NCBI GenBank assembly: GCA_016932715.1
Contig: JAFGCG010000090.1
Coordinates: 48,040 to 112,039, forward strand
DNA from: Anaerolineales bacterium
GTDB taxonomy: Bacteria > Chloroflexota > Anaerolineae > Anaerolineales > Villigracilaceae
Length of the DNA: 64,000 nt
Direction: 5' to 3'
The position numbers and the translations under genes were made by a program. Positions 47,412 to 57,908 of this stretch are shown one piece after another; within the stretch, counting starts at the first letter, position 1; each line of letters starts with the position of its first letter. The notes below the pieces were generated by a model. The model was not told the DNA's origin. It made no database searches and was given only the letters and a program-made list of their open reading frames with translations.

Positions 47412-48335
47412 ATGAAACATTTTCTTGCCATCTCAGATCTATCCCCGGGGGAAGTGCAGGACCTGCTCGACCTCGCTATCAAACTTAAACAGGAATATTT
47501 CACGCAAGGCAACCCGCCCTATTTCAAGGGCAAAGTTCTCGGCATGATCTTCCAGAAGCCCAGCCTGCGGACGCGCGTCTCGTTCGACATGGCGATGCGT
47601 CACTGCGGGGGCGATGCGCTCTATCTCTCGCCGAACGAGATCGGCCTGGGCAAGCGCGAAACGACTGCCGATATTGCCCGCGTCCTCTCTGGCTATGTCC
47701 AGGCCTTGATGGCGCGTGTCTTCGATCACGCGCACGTGCTGGACCTGGCGAAGTGGTCCGACATCCCTGTCGTCAATGGTTTGAGCGATTACAACCATCC
47801 CTGCCAGGGCATGGCAGACGCCATGACGATCCAGGAGAAGTTCGGCAAAGCCAGAGGCTTGAACGTGGCGTATGTGGGCGATGCGAATAATGTGGCGGTT
47901 TCGCTGATGCACGTCTGCGCGAAATTGGGCTGGAATTTTACGATTGCGAATCCCGAGGGGTACGATCTCAATGCCAAAGCCGTCGGGGTCGCAAAGGATA
48001 TTTCCGAGGAAACCGGCAGCAAATTGATGTTCCTGCGTGACCCGCATGAGGCTGTCAGAGAGGCGCAGGTCATCTACACCGATACCTGGACCTCGATGGG
48101 GCAGGAGGAGGAGACTGCCAGGCGCGAGAAGGTCTTCCCGCCGTACCAGGTCAATGCGAAGCTGGTCGGGGAAGCGGATAAGGATGTGATCGTGATGCAC
48201 TGCCTGCCGGCGCATCGCAACCAGGAGTTGACCGACGATGTGGCGGACGGTCCCCATTCCGTGATCTTCCCGCAGGCGCATAACCGTTTGCATGCGCAAA
48301 AGGCGATCCTGGCCAGACTTTTCGGCGTGGCTTAA
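47412..48335 (+). CDS. argF: Ornithine carbamoyltransferase
   Basis: FQKPSLRTRVSFDMAM...NGLSDYNHPCQGMADAMTI...MHCLPAHRNQELTDDV. Confidence 0.93.
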   Translation: MKHFLAISDLSPGEVQDLLDLAIKLKQEYFTQGNPPYFKGKVLGMIFQKPSLRTRVSFDMAMRHCGGDALYLSPNEIGLGKRETTADIARVLSGYVQALMARVFDHAHVLDLAKWSDIPVVNGLSDYNHPCQGMADAMTIQEKFGKARGLNVAYVGDANNVAVSLMHVCAKLGWNFTIANPEGYDLNAKAVGVAKDISEETGSKLMFLRDPHEAVREAQVIYTDTWTSMGQEEETARREKVFPPYQVNAKLVGEADKDVIVMHCLPAHRNQELTDDVADGPHSVIFPQAHNRLHAQKAILARLFGVA

Positions 48336-48343
48336 GGGATTCA

Positions 48344-48450
48344 AACACAAAGGACACGAAGAACACCAAGGTTTTTTCTTTTCCCTTTTATCTTTCCTTT
48401 GTGACCTCCCCGGCACTTGCGCCCGGGGCAAGTGTAGTGCCCTTCGTGGT
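48344..48450. repeat. Intergenic 9-bp-unit inverted array with hairpin element in right arm
   Basis: AACACAAAG GACACGAAG AACACCAAG ... CTTTGTGAC [hairpin 48408-48435] CTTCGTGGT. Confidence 0.7.
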
Positions 48451-48465
48451 TAAAAAGGTGAATTC

Positions 48466-49668
48466 ATGAATACAAAAGATTTTATTGGTTTAGAGGAGCA
48501 ATACGGCGCACATAACTATCATCCGCTGGATGTGGTGGTCGCGCGGGCGGAAGGCGTCTGGGTCTACGACGTGGAGGGCAACAAATATCTCGATTGCCTT
48601 TCCGCTTATTCCGCGCTCAATCAGGGACACGTCCATCCGAAAATACTGAATGCCATGCTGGAACAGGCGCAAAGGGTCACGCTGACCTCACGCGCCTTCC
48701 GCAACGACCAGCTGCCGCTCCTTTACCAGGAACTCTCGGAGATGACGGGGTATGAAATGTCCCTGCCGATGAACAGCGGCGCGGAGGCGGTCGAGACGGC
48801 CCTCAAGCTGGCGCGCAAGTGGGCGTATCGCGTCAAAGGCGTGCCGCGCCACCAGGCTGAGATCATCACCGCGCAGGGCAACTTCCACGGGCGGACGATC
48901 TCCATCGTGACCTTCTCCACGGAATCGACCTATCGTGAGGACTTCGGTCCATTCACGCCCGGGTTTGTGAACATCCCGTATGGCGATGCGGCGGCCATCG
49001 AAAAAGCGATCACACCCAATACCGCGGCAGTCCTGCTCGAGCCGATCCAGGGCGAAGGCGGAGTCATCATCCCGCCGGCGGGTTATCTCAAGCGGGTTGC
49101 GGAAATCTGCAGGAAGAATAATGTCCTGTTGATGCTGGATGAAATTCAAACGGGCCTGGGCCGGACCGGGAAGCTGTTCGCCGCGCAGCATGAGAATGTC
49201 CGCCCGGATGTGACGATCATCGGCAAGGCTCTTTCCGGCGGCTTTTATCCCGTGTCGGCGGTGCTGGCGGACAAAGCCCTGCTGGGACTCTTTACGCCGG
49301 GGGAGCACGGATCCACCTTCGGCGGGAATCCGCTTGGGGCAGCCATCGCACGCGCCGCCCTGCGCGTGATCCGCGAAGAGAAATTAGCGGAACGTTCCCA
49401 GGAGTTGGGGCAGTACCTGCTGGAGCAGTTATCCGAGATCCCAAGTCCGCACGTGAGGGAAGTGCGCGGCAAGGGGCTCTTTATTGGCATCGAACTGAAA
49501 CCGGAAGCAAGGGGCGCCCGCAGGTTCTGCGAAGCGCTGCAGGCGCGCGGCATTCTTGCCAAAGAGACGCATGAACATGTCATCCGTTTTGCGCCGCCCC
49601 TCGTGATCGATAGAGAGACGATTGATTGGGCGCTGCCCTTCATTCGTGAAGTTCTGAATATGAAGTAA
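48466..49668 (+). CDS. rocD: Ornithine aminotransferase
   Basis: [47 protein letters not shown]; class III PLP motif. Confidence 0.92.
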   Translation: MNTKDFIGLEEQYGAHNYHPLDVVVARAEGVWVYDVEGNKYLDCLSAYSALNQGHVHPKILNAMLEQAQRVTLTSRAFRNDQLPLLYQELSEMTGYEMSLPMNSGAEAVETALKLARKWAYRVKGVPRHQAEIITAQGNFHGRTISIVTFSTESTYREDFGPFTPGFVNIPYGDAAAIEKAITPNTAAVLLEPIQGEGGVIIPPAGYLKRVAEICRKNNVLLMLDEIQTGLGRTGKLFAAQHENVRPDVTIIGKALSGGFYPVSAVLADKALLGLFTPGEHGSTFGGNPLGAAIARAALRVIREEKLAERSQELGQYLLEQLSEIPSPHVREVRGKGLFIGIELKPEARGARRFCEALQARGILAKETHEHVIRFAPPLVIDRETIDWALPFIREVLNMK

Positions 49669-49726
49669 ATTACAGGCCTAAGGATATGCTCTGCGAAAAT
49701 CCTTGGGGTCCGTACATGGAGGCCCT

Positions 49727-50824
49727 ATGAACATTGGTATTCCAAAGGAAAGACGCCCGTTCGAGGAGCGGGTGGGTCTCTCTCCAATCGGGGTGGAACT
49801 TCTGACCCAGCGCGGGCACCAGGTGTACGTTGAGCATCAGGCGGGTGTGGGGGCGGGGTTCGAAGACCGGGAGTTCGAAGCGGCTGGGGCGCGCCTTGTC
49901 TATTCTCCGGAGGAGGTCTTCGTCCGCGCGGACCTGATGCTCAAGGTGGCGCGTCCGACCAGGCAGGAGTTGGATTGGCTGCGTCCGAACACTGTGCTTG
50001 CCGGTCAGCTGCACCTGGCAGCCACGCGCGAGGACAAGATCGAAGTTTTGCTCCAGAAGAAGATCACTGCCATCGCGTACGAGCAAATCCAGGCCGCCGA
50101 TGGTTCTTTGCCTGTCCTGCGCCCATTCAGCCAGATCGGTGGAAAGATGGCGGCATCGATTGCCGCGCTCCTGCTTCAAAATAATTGGGGCGGAAGGGGC
50201 ATGCTATTGGGCGGCATTCCCGGTGTGCCGCCGGCCGAGGTTGTGATTCTGGGCGGCGGCGTGGTTGGGATGTGCGCCACCTATGCCTTCCTGGGTCTGG
50301 GCGCGCATGTAACCGTGATCGATAGGGATATGAATATATTGCAGCAGGTTGCCAATCGTTTTCCGAATGTTGTGACGATGATCTCCATCAAGCGTAATAT
50401 AGAGAAAGCGACGGCTTATGCCGATGTGGTAGTCGGCGCGGTGCTGATTTCCGGCGAGCGCACGCCGATCCTGATCACACGGGAAATGATGCGTGCCATG
50501 AAGCCGCGCTCGGTCTTCATCGATGTGAGCATCGACCAGGGTGGCTGTTCCGAAACCTCGCGTCCCACCATGCATGACCACGCAACCTATGTGGAAGAAG
50601 GCGTGATCCATTATTGTGTTCCCAATATGCCCGGTGTGGTTGCCCGCACGGCGACGCACGCGTTCGTCAATGCAGCTATGCCCTACATTTTGGAAATTGC
50701 TGATTTGGGTCCCGAGAAAGCCATTGCACAGAATCCCGCGCTGGAGAAGGCGGTCAATACGCATAATGGAGAGTTGGTCCACCTGACGCGTCTGTCTGAA
50801 GGAGGCCAAAATGGACTGGACTAG
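49727..50824 (+). CDS. ald: Alanine dehydrogenase
   Basis: MNIGIPKERRPFEERVGLSPIGVELLTQRGHQVYVEHQAGVGAGF. Confidence 0.88.
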   Translation: MNIGIPKERRPFEERVGLSPIGVELLTQRGHQVYVEHQAGVGAGFEDREFEAAGARLVYSPEEVFVRADLMLKVARPTRQELDWLRPNTVLAGQLHLAATREDKIEVLLQKKITAIAYEQIQAADGSLPVLRPFSQIGGKMAASIAALLLQNNWGGRGMLLGGIPGVPPAEVVILGGGVVGMCATYAFLGLGAHVTVIDRDMNILQQVANRFPNVVTMISIKRNIEKATAYADVVVGAVLISGERTPILITREMMRAMKPRSVFIDVSIDQGGCSETSRPTMHDHATYVEEGVIHYCVPNMPGVVARTATHAFVNAAMPYILEIADLGPEKAIAQNPALEKAVNTHNGELVHLTRLSEGGQNGLD

Positions 50825-52121
50825 CATTTACCAGTCGCGGATCACGACAGCCGAGGAGGCTGTGCGCGTGATCAAATCCGGGATGCGCATCTTTCTGACC
50901 GGCAACGTATCGGTGCCGCAAAAGGCACTGGGCGCTCTGGTGGAATACGCGCCCAATCTTCACGATGTCGAGATCTGCCAGGCGCTGACGATCGGTTCTG
51001 CCGATTACGTAAAACCAGACATGGAAGGCCATTTGCGCGTCAACACGCTCTTCATCAGCCACAACGTTCGCAAGGCTGTCCATGAAGGGCGTGCAGATTT
51101 TACCCCTGTGTTGCTTTCTGAATTTCCACTGCTCTTCAAACGCGGCATCCTGCCGGTTGATGTTGCTGTCATCCACGTCTCTCGACCGGATGAGCATGGA
51201 TTTTGCAGTCTGGGTGTGGAAGTGGGCCTCACCAAATCGCCGGCTGAATCGGCAAAAATCATCATCGCCGAGGTCAACCAGCAGATGCCGCGTACCCTGG
51301 GTGATTCCTTCATCCATGTCAGCCGTTTGAATCACATCATTCCGGTCGATTACCCTATCGTTGAAATGCCGATGACAGAGGAAGGTAATTCGGAAGTTGT
51401 TGAAAAGATCGCCGGTTTCGTTGCCGAATTGATCCCGGATGGTGCGACCATGCAGTTAGGCATCGGCGCGATCCCGGATGCCGTCTTGAGGTATCTGCGC
51501 CATAAAAAGGACCTTGGTGTTCACAGTGAGATGTTTTCTGACGGTATCATTGATCTTGTGAATGAAGGCATATTGACCAATGCCCGCAAGACGTTACATC
51601 CCGGAAAGATCATTGTTGGGTTCATGCTTGGCACACAAAAGCTGTATAAATGGTCGGATGATAACCCGCTGATCGAAATGCACCGCACGGAATACGTCAA
51701 CGATCCGTTTGTGATCGCGCAAAATGAACGCATGGTAGCGATCAATTCTGCCATCGAAGTCGATCTGACCGGACAGGTATGCGCGGACAGCATTGGACCC
51801 AAACTCTATAGCGGCGTCGGCGGACAGCTTGATTTTATCTATGGCGCTTCGCGTTCCAAGGACGGCGTGCCGATCATCGCCTTGCCGAGCACAACAACGC
51901 TGCGGGATGGAACGCCTGTCACTCGGATTGCCGCCATGCTCAAACCGGGCGCGGGTGTGGTCACCAGCCGTAACCATGTACACTATGTGGTTACCGAATA
52001 CGGTGTTGCCGACCTATACGGCAAGACCATTCGGCAGCGGGCGCGGCAGTTGATCGGTATCGCGCACCCCGATTTCCGCCCGGATCTTGAAAAACAGGCA
52101 GCGGAATTGCATTACCTGTAA
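50811..52121 (+). CDS. Acetyl-CoA hydrolase / 4-hydroxybutyrate CoA-transferase family
   Basis: QLGIGAIPDAVLRYLRHKKDLGVHSEMFSDGIIDLVNEG...GVGGQLDFIYGASRSKDGVPIIALPST. Confidence 0.9.
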   Translation: MDWTSIYQSRITTAEEAVRVIKSGMRIFLTGNVSVPQKALGALVEYAPNLHDVEICQALTIGSADYVKPDMEGHLRVNTLFISHNVRKAVHEGRADFTPVLLSEFPLLFKRGILPVDVAVIHVSRPDEHGFCSLGVEVGLTKSPAESAKIIIAEVNQQMPRTLGDSFIHVSRLNHIIPVDYPIVEMPMTEEGNSEVVEKIAGFVAELIPDGATMQLGIGAIPDAVLRYLRHKKDLGVHSEMFSDGIIDLVNEGILTNARKTLHPGKIIVGFMLGTQKLYKWSDDNPLIEMHRTEYVNDPFVIAQNERMVAINSAIEVDLTGQVCADSIGPKLYSGVGGQLDFIYGASRSKDGVPIIALPSTTTLRDGTPVTRIAAMLKPGAGVVTSRNHVHYVVTEYGVADLYGKTIRQRARQLIGIAHPDFRPDLEKQAAELHYL

Positions 52122-52201
52122 CAGTAAAAAAACACTTTGCAATAGTGTTAGTTGACGGCTGGTGCTCCCGTGCTTATGATTGAACAGTCATAGGCACATC
52201 A

Positions 52202-53176
52202 ATGCCGGACCTCTCAGCCTTCATCCCTGAAATTCATCGGGACATTTCCTCAGGTTATGTGGAAACGTTGATTCAGGCACGGCGGGAGGAACTCTTTACC
52301 GGCTTAATGCGCCTGCATTGTCCCTCAGGGGAAAACCTGGTGTTCACTTTTCTGGAGGGGGTACAGCAAAAGCTTTATCGCTGTCTCGAAAATACAGTCG
52401 ATGTGATTCCCAGGCAACTTTGGTTTGACACATTCAATCGCTCGAGCATGTCAGCCGGTTTTTTGCCGCTTCCTGTCGAGGCGATGCGCTTCACGCGCGT
52501 TGCCTATGAGGCGTCTGTCGTTCGTGTGGAAACGTCGACCCTGGCACCGGGGGAATTGATCGATAGCGCCCGAAAGTGGGCTGCCGGGCCGGAGCCCGGT
52601 CTCGTTCATATGCAGAATGCTGCGGTCAATAAGTTTTGCCTGATTGCGGGCCACGCAACCCCGGTCATCGAAGAATTATCTTTTGGGGCTGGGGGGGTGC
52701 GCTTCGCAATAAACGATGCATCCTTCTCACAGACACTGCCAAGGGCCGACTATCACGTTACACGCTATGTCGGCAATTGTGAGGATGAAGCCTGGCGCCA
52801 GTATGAATTGCGGCTCACTTTCACCGCTCTGTTTCGGATGCTGATGAGCCGGTTCAATGAGTTGGCGGGCCGCGCCCTGACAGGCCGATTGTGCGAGCGG
52901 CTATCGATCTGGGCAGCCGAGCATGGCTGGAATGTTGCCATTACCAGCAATGGGATCGTGAATCGCCAGTATTTTGAATCGCTTGAAAGCGCAGTGGGAT
53001 TCTATGTCGACCTTATCCGCTGTTTTCAATCTGAAGCAATGCCTGCCCTGGGCGCCCGTATGGTGGATGGAATCTCGCACGACGTTTTGATCAGGCTGGA
53101 TCCTTATCGCCGTGAACTCCTGAACCGGCACATCTTTAGTCAGCCCGGTGTCGGGCATGTCACCGGTGCAAGGTAG
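52202..53176 (+). CDS. Hypothetical protein
   Basis: 324-aa ORF with coding-like composition; no family recognised. Confidence 0.6.
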   Translation: MPDLSAFIPEIHRDISSGYVETLIQARREELFTGLMRLHCPSGENLVFTFLEGVQQKLYRCLENTVDVIPRQLWFDTFNRSSMSAGFLPLPVEAMRFTRVAYEASVVRVETSTLAPGELIDSARKWAAGPEPGLVHMQNAAVNKFCLIAGHATPVIEELSFGAGGVRFAINDASFSQTLPRADYHVTRYVGNCEDEAWRQYELRLTFTALFRMLMSRFNELAGRALTGRLCERLSIWAAEHGWNVAITSNGIVNRQYFESLESAVGFYVDLIRCFQSEAMPALGARMVDGISHDVLIRLDPYRRELLNRHIFSQPGVGHVTGAR

Positions 53177-53186
53177 AGGTAAAAAT

Positions 53187-54011
53187 ATGCGATTTGGATG
53201 GAGCGCGAAAGATGCATCCGTGCGTGTACGCGGGATCGCAAAGATCGCGGCTGTGATATTCATCGCGATTTACATTGTCATTTACCTGGCGGAACCCTTT
53301 CCGGATCTATGGAATGACATCCTCATCGCTTTGTCTCCAGTGATCGCTGCATCCTTGTCCGCCGTGGTAGCGACGATGATTTGGCGGCGTTATGAGCAGA
53401 CGGAGACGCCTCGTCGTATTTGGCGTTATATTGCCTTTGGCTTGTGGCTGTGGACTGCGGCAGAACTCGCGTATGGATATTTGGATATCACACAGGAAGA
53501 AGTCCGCGTAGGTCTTCCGGATGTTTTCTGGGTGGCAGCTTATATCTTTTTTGCCCATGCGTTATTCATTCAGTACCGTCTCCTGGCGAATCCGAGCAAA
53601 CAGGAATTATGGAACCGCAGTTTATTGGCGGTGCTGGTCCTGCTCGCGGTTTATTTTCTCGTTGACCGCCTGTTGAGCCTCTGGGTGGTTGCGGAGAACT
53701 GGGTGGCTGCCGCGGTCAATTCGTTCTATCCGGTTGGCGATCTTTTCCTGGCGTTGATTGCGGTCTGGCTGATCCGCCATTTTCGCGGGGGCGCCTTTGC
53801 CCGCCCCTGGCTGGGCCTGCTGGCGTTTTCGTTTACCGACTTCCTGTATGCCTGGATCGATACATCGGGTATCTACGATCAGGCGAATACTCTCTGGACT
53901 GCACTGTTCGATACCAGCTATTTAGGAGCCTACCTTATCCTTGGTCTGGGTCTCCTGTCTCAGTGGACGTTTTTGAAATACGGTTTGCGCTCTTCCACCT
54001 CGACAGAGTAG
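53187..54011 (+). CDS. Hypothetical integral membrane protein
   Basis: Several predicted hydrophobic helices; no family recognised. Confidence 0.65.
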   Translation: MRFGWSAKDASVRVRGIAKIAAVIFIAIYIVIYLAEPFPDLWNDILIALSPVIAASLSAVVATMIWRRYEQTETPRRIWRYIAFGLWLWTAAELAYGYLDITQEEVRVGLPDVFWVAAYIFFAHALFIQYRLLANPSKQELWNRSLLAVLVLLAVYFLVDRLLSLWVVAENWVAAAVNSFYPVGDLFLALIAVWLIRHFRGGAFARPWLGLLAFSFTDFLYAWIDTSGIYDQANTLWTALFDTSYLGAYLILGLGLLSQWTFLKYGLRSSTSTE

Positions 54012-54036
54012 GGCAGGCGGCACAAATTGGCTTGAA

Positions 54037-54071
54037 AAGCCTGACGAGGTCATCTCGTCAGGCTTCGTTTT
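54037..54071 (+). terminator. Rho-independent terminator
   Basis: AAGCCTGACGAG-GTCAT-CTCGTCAGGCTT cgtttt. Confidence 0.85.
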
Positions 54072-54128
54072 ATGGTGTACCATTAATGAGCAAGGGGCAG
54101 GTACTACTTTCTATGAGTGGATTGATCT

Positions 54129-55565
54129 ATGACACGAAAAGCAAAAATTGTCGCAACGATTGGGCCCGCCAGCCAGGATGAAGAAGTACTGGAGAAACTT
54201 GTCCTGGCTGGCATGAATGTGGCACGCATGAATTTTTCGCATGGCACACATGCAGAGCATGCGGAGCGAATCGCGCGCCTCCGCAGAGTTTCTGAAAAAC
54301 TGGGCGTCTGCATCGGAATTTTACAGGATCTGCAGGGACCGAAGATCCGTGTGGGTGAATTTTCCGAGCCCATGCAGCTCTCAGAAGGGGAGCAGGTCAC
54401 TCTCTATGCAACTGGGACGCCCTCGCCGGAAAACGGCGCGAAAAAGATTCCCGTGGATTTTCGCCAGCTTTTCGATTCTGTCCAGGTCTCGGACCGGCTT
54501 CTGCTCGATGATGGTCGCCTTACGCTGGAAGTGCTTTCCGTTAAAGATCGCAGCGCATTGTTGGCGAAAGTCGTGGTCGGCGGGCTGCTTTCCTCCCATA
54601 AGGGGATCAACCTTCCCGGAGTCCGGCTGCGCATCGCCGGGTTCACGGAAAAAGACGAGGCTGACCTGGCGTTCGGAATCTCCCAGGGGATAGACGCGGT
54701 CGCGGTCTCCTTTGTTCGCAGCGCGGATGAGATCAAAAAAGTCCGCCACGCGCTGGAGCGATTTGCGAATGGCAAACACCTGCCGCTGCTCATCGCGAAA
54801 ATTGAAAAGCCCGAGGCTCTCGATAACCTCGACGCGATCCTGGAAGTTGTGGATGGTGTGATGGTGGCACGCGGCGACTTGGGCGTTGAGCTTCCACCCG
54901 AGCGTGTCCCTGTCGAACAGAAGCGTATTATCCGTACTGCCAACCTGCGTGCCAAGCTGGTGATCACGGCTACACAGATGCTCGAATCGATGATCACGAA
55001 CCCGCTGCCCACGCGCGCCGAGGCGTCAGATGTGGCGAATGCCATCTTCGATGGGACCGATGCGGTCATGTTGTCGGCTGAATCGGCTGCAGGGAAATAT
55101 CCAATTGAGTCTGTTCAAATGATGGATCGCATTGTGCGTGAAGCGGAGACGCATTTTCTTGAGTGGGGCACGGCACAACATGTGAGCGGCTTCGAGCAAA
55201 GCGATGCCGCCTCCATGGCGCGCGCCGCGCAGGCATTGGCGAACGATAAAAATGTCACGGCGGTCGCCTGCTTCACCATGCAGGGCCAGACTGCCTGGCT
55301 GATGTCGAAGATCAGGCCGCGTGTGCCTGTCCTGGCGTTTACCCCAAGCTCCGAAACCGCCCGCCGTATGGCGTTCATGTGGGGCATACGCCCGGAAGTT
55401 GTTCCGTTTGTAAACTCCGTCGAAGAAATGCTCGGCCATGTCGATGCCGCTCTGACGCGCTCACAGGTCGTTCAGGTAGGCGATCAGGTTGTACTGGTCT
55501 GCGGTTTCCCGGTCGGTGCCGTGCGCCCGCCAAACATGGCATTGCTGCATACTGTGGGGGAATAG
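54129..55565 (+). CDS. pyk: Pyruvate kinase
   Basis: MTRKAKIVATIGPASQDEEVLEKLVLAGMNVARMNFSHG...LQDLQGPKIRVG. Confidence 0.95.
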   Translation: MTRKAKIVATIGPASQDEEVLEKLVLAGMNVARMNFSHGTHAEHAERIARLRRVSEKLGVCIGILQDLQGPKIRVGEFSEPMQLSEGEQVTLYATGTPSPENGAKKIPVDFRQLFDSVQVSDRLLLDDGRLTLEVLSVKDRSALLAKVVVGGLLSSHKGINLPGVRLRIAGFTEKDEADLAFGISQGIDAVAVSFVRSADEIKKVRHALERFANGKHLPLLIAKIEKPEALDNLDAILEVVDGVMVARGDLGVELPPERVPVEQKRIIRTANLRAKLVITATQMLESMITNPLPTRAEASDVANAIFDGTDAVMLSAESAAGKYPIESVQMMDRIVREAETHFLEWGTAQHVSGFEQSDAASMARAAQALANDKNVTAVACFTMQGQTAWLMSKIRPRVPVLAFTPSSETARRMAFMWGIRPEVVPFVNSVEEMLGHVDAALTRSQVVQVGDQVVLVCGFPVGAVRPPNMALLHTVGE

Positions 55566-55570
55566 ATAAG

Positions 55571-55687
55571 CGCGCTGAGCGGAATGCAGTGCAGTCGAAG
55601 CGCGCATAAGCAACATACACTAACTCTCCTTGCAATTTGCACTTCGACTGCGCTCCTCGACGAACCCTCGTCGCTCCGCTCAGCGCG
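55571..55687. repeat. Long imperfect palindrome between convergent genes
   Basis: Outer CGCGCTGAGCGGA/TCCGCTCAGCGCG, inner GCAGTCGAAG/CTTCGACTGC. Confidence 0.65.
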
Positions 55688-55693
55688 AGACTT

Positions 55694-57304
55694 TTACTTC
55701 AACCAGAGATATTGATAAGGCATCAATTCAATTTCAAGATTTCCGTTTGTCGGCACAAACTGTTTTTGCGTGAGAAGGTCGGTCAGGGAACTGACCGGCT
55801 TTTTGACGGAGGAAATTTTCTGCCCGGCGCCGCTGAGATTATGGATGGCAAGGACCGTCTCGTTTTCGTGAGTCCTCTGAAACGCGGCGACTGCGTCATT
55901 CCGGACATCGATCCACTCGAATTTTCCCCAGCCAAATACCCGGTGCTGTTTGCGGATGGCGATCATGCGGCGAATGACGTTCCACATCGAATGCGGATCT
56001 GCGCGCTGGGATTTGACGTTGACCCGCGCGGGGCTGTAGAGATCGCTGTCGATCACCGGCGCATACAGAGAGTGGATGGGCGCTTCAGAAAAGCCGGCAC
56101 CTGCTCCCGCTTCCCATTGCATCGGCGTGCGGACACCATTCCGGTCGTCGAGCCAGATGTTATCTCCCATGCCGATCTCATCCCCGTAGTAAAGGATCGG
56201 GGAGCCGGGCAGCGTGAAAAGCAGGGAGTACGCCAGCCGTATTTTACGTTCATCGTTGTCGAGCAGCGGCGCCAGCCGGCGGCGGATTCCCAGGTTGAGA
56301 CGCATGCGCGGCTCGGGCGCGTAATTCTCCCACATCCATTGACGTTCCTGCTCGGTGACCATTTCGAGAGTCAATTCATCGTGGTTGCGGAGGAAAATAC
56401 ACCACTGGCAATTTTCAGGGATGGGCGGTGTGCGGCGCAGAATCTCGACCATATCCTGTGCCCGTCCCTTTTTGATCGCCATATAGATGCGCGGCATGAT
56501 CGGGAAATGAAACCCCATGTGAAATTCGTCCCCATCGCCGAAGTAGGGCCGGACATCCTCGGGCCATTGATTCGCTTCGCATAAAAGGATTCGTCCCGGG
56601 TAATGATCCTCGATGAAGGCGCGCAGTTTCCTGAGATATGCATGTGTCTCGGGCAGGTTCTCGCAGCTGGTGCCTTCGCGCTCGAACAGATACGGGACCG
56701 CATCGGCGCGGAATCCATCGATGCCCAGCTCGAGCCAGAAGCCGGCCACCTGGAGCATTTCCTCCTGTACCCTGGGGTTGTCGTAATTGAGATCGGGCTG
56801 GCTGGCATAGAAACGATGCCAGTAATATTGACCGGCCGTTTCATCCCATGTCCAATTGGAGGGTTCAGTATCGACAAAGATGATGCGTGCGTCTTTGTAT
56901 TTCTGATCTGTATCGCTCCAGACGTAATAATCGCGATAGGGCGAGTCGCGCTCGGCGCGTGAAGCCCGGAACCAGGGGTGCTGATCGGAGGTATGATTCA
57001 GCACGAGGTCCATGATGATGCGGATGTCCCGCTGGTGTGCGGCTTCGATCAGCGCCTTGAAATCTTCAAGAGTGCCGAAGGTCTCGGCAATGTTATAAAA
57101 ATCCGCAATGTCGTAGCCGTCATCCTTCAATGGGGAGACATAGATCGGCATGAGCCACACGCAATCCACCCCCAGGTCTCTCAGATAATCAAGCCTGCGA
57201 GTGAGCCCGCGCAAATCTCCGTGACCGTCTCCATTGCTGTCCTGGAACGCGCGCGGGTAGACTTGATAGAAGACAGCGTCTTTATACCAGAGGGCTTGAT
57301 TCAT
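55694..57304 (-). CDS. GH13 alpha-amylase family, TreS-like (maltose alpha-D-glucosyltransferase)
   Basis: [36 protein letters not shown]...[25 protein letters not shown]. Confidence 0.88.
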   Translation of the reverse strand: MNQALWYKDAVFYQVYPRAFQDSNGDGHGDLRGLTRRLDYLRDLGVDCVWLMPIYVSPLKDDGYDIADFYNIAETFGTLEDFKALIEAAHQRDIRIIMDLVLNHTSDQHPWFRASRAERDSPYRDYYVWSDTDQKYKDARIIFVDTEPSNWTWDETAGQYYWHRFYASQPDLNYDNPRVQEEMLQVAGFWLELGIDGFRADAVPYLFEREGTSCENLPETHAYLRKLRAFIEDHYPGRILLCEANQWPEDVRPYFGDGDEFHMGFHFPIMPRIYMAIKKGRAQDMVEILRRTPPIPENCQWCIFLRNHDELTLEMVTEQERQWMWENYAPEPRMRLNLGIRRRLAPLLDNDERKIRLAYSLLFTLPGSPILYYGDEIGMGDNIWLDDRNGVRTPMQWEAGAGAGFSEAPIHSLYAPVIDSDLYSPARVNVKSQRADPHSMWNVIRRMIAIRKQHRVFGWGKFEWIDVRNDAVAAFQRTHENETVLAIHNLSGAGQKISSVKKPVSSLTDLLTQKQFVPTNGNLEIELMPYQYLWLK

Positions 57305-57400
57305 AAGATTGGTTTTTCCTGCTCCTTGTCATAGACTTATGCCCGGATGTGGAATCTCTCAGGCAGGACCGGCTTCTCCACCCCTGCTGGTCGAAACAAT

Positions 57401-57898
57401 TCATAATGATGAGCTGGCTGTAATCGTTCCGGGTTTTGGATTGCGCAGCAAAACCTCAAGACACATTCCGGTGAGAGTACCCGCCATAATTCCTGTCAGG
57501 AAAATGCCGGAAAGCAGGTGCAGACCCGTGACCCATCCCATCATGCTGAAGACAATCCACCAGCCCGCCCAGTGCACTTCCCGGCGCAGGATGATCCATT
57601 GCGCAACTCCGGCGGTCAAACCGATTACCACCCCTGTTAAGGTCTCAAGTTCTGGAGGAAGCAGGTAGAACGCGATGAGATACCCTGCGATCCAGCCGAT
57701 GGTTGTCATGACGATCCAGCGCCAGGGGCGGGGGACCCGCCCCTGGAGGACCAGCCATTGAAACACCGCTACCATAAATCCCGAAGTGACCAAAGCCAGT
57801 CCGGGGAGGATAAAACCACCCAGCAGCCATCCCCAGGTGGTAGCCATCATCCAAAGGAACAGGAGCGCCCAGTCAAAGGAGAGGATGCTTTTGATCAC
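57401..57898 (-). CDS. Hypothetical membrane protein
   Basis: Several hydrophobic segments, Gly/Trp-rich. Confidence 0.6.
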   Translation of the reverse strand: MIKSILSFDWALLFLWMMATTWGWLLGGFILPGLALVTSGFMVAVFQWLVLQGRVPRPWRWIVMTTIGWIAGYLIAFYLLPPELETLTGVVIGLTAGVAQWIILRREVHWAGWWIVFSMMGWVTGLHLLSGIFLTGIMAGTLTGMCLEVLLRNPKPGTITASSSL

Positions 57899-57908
57899 AA
57901 ACCCGACA

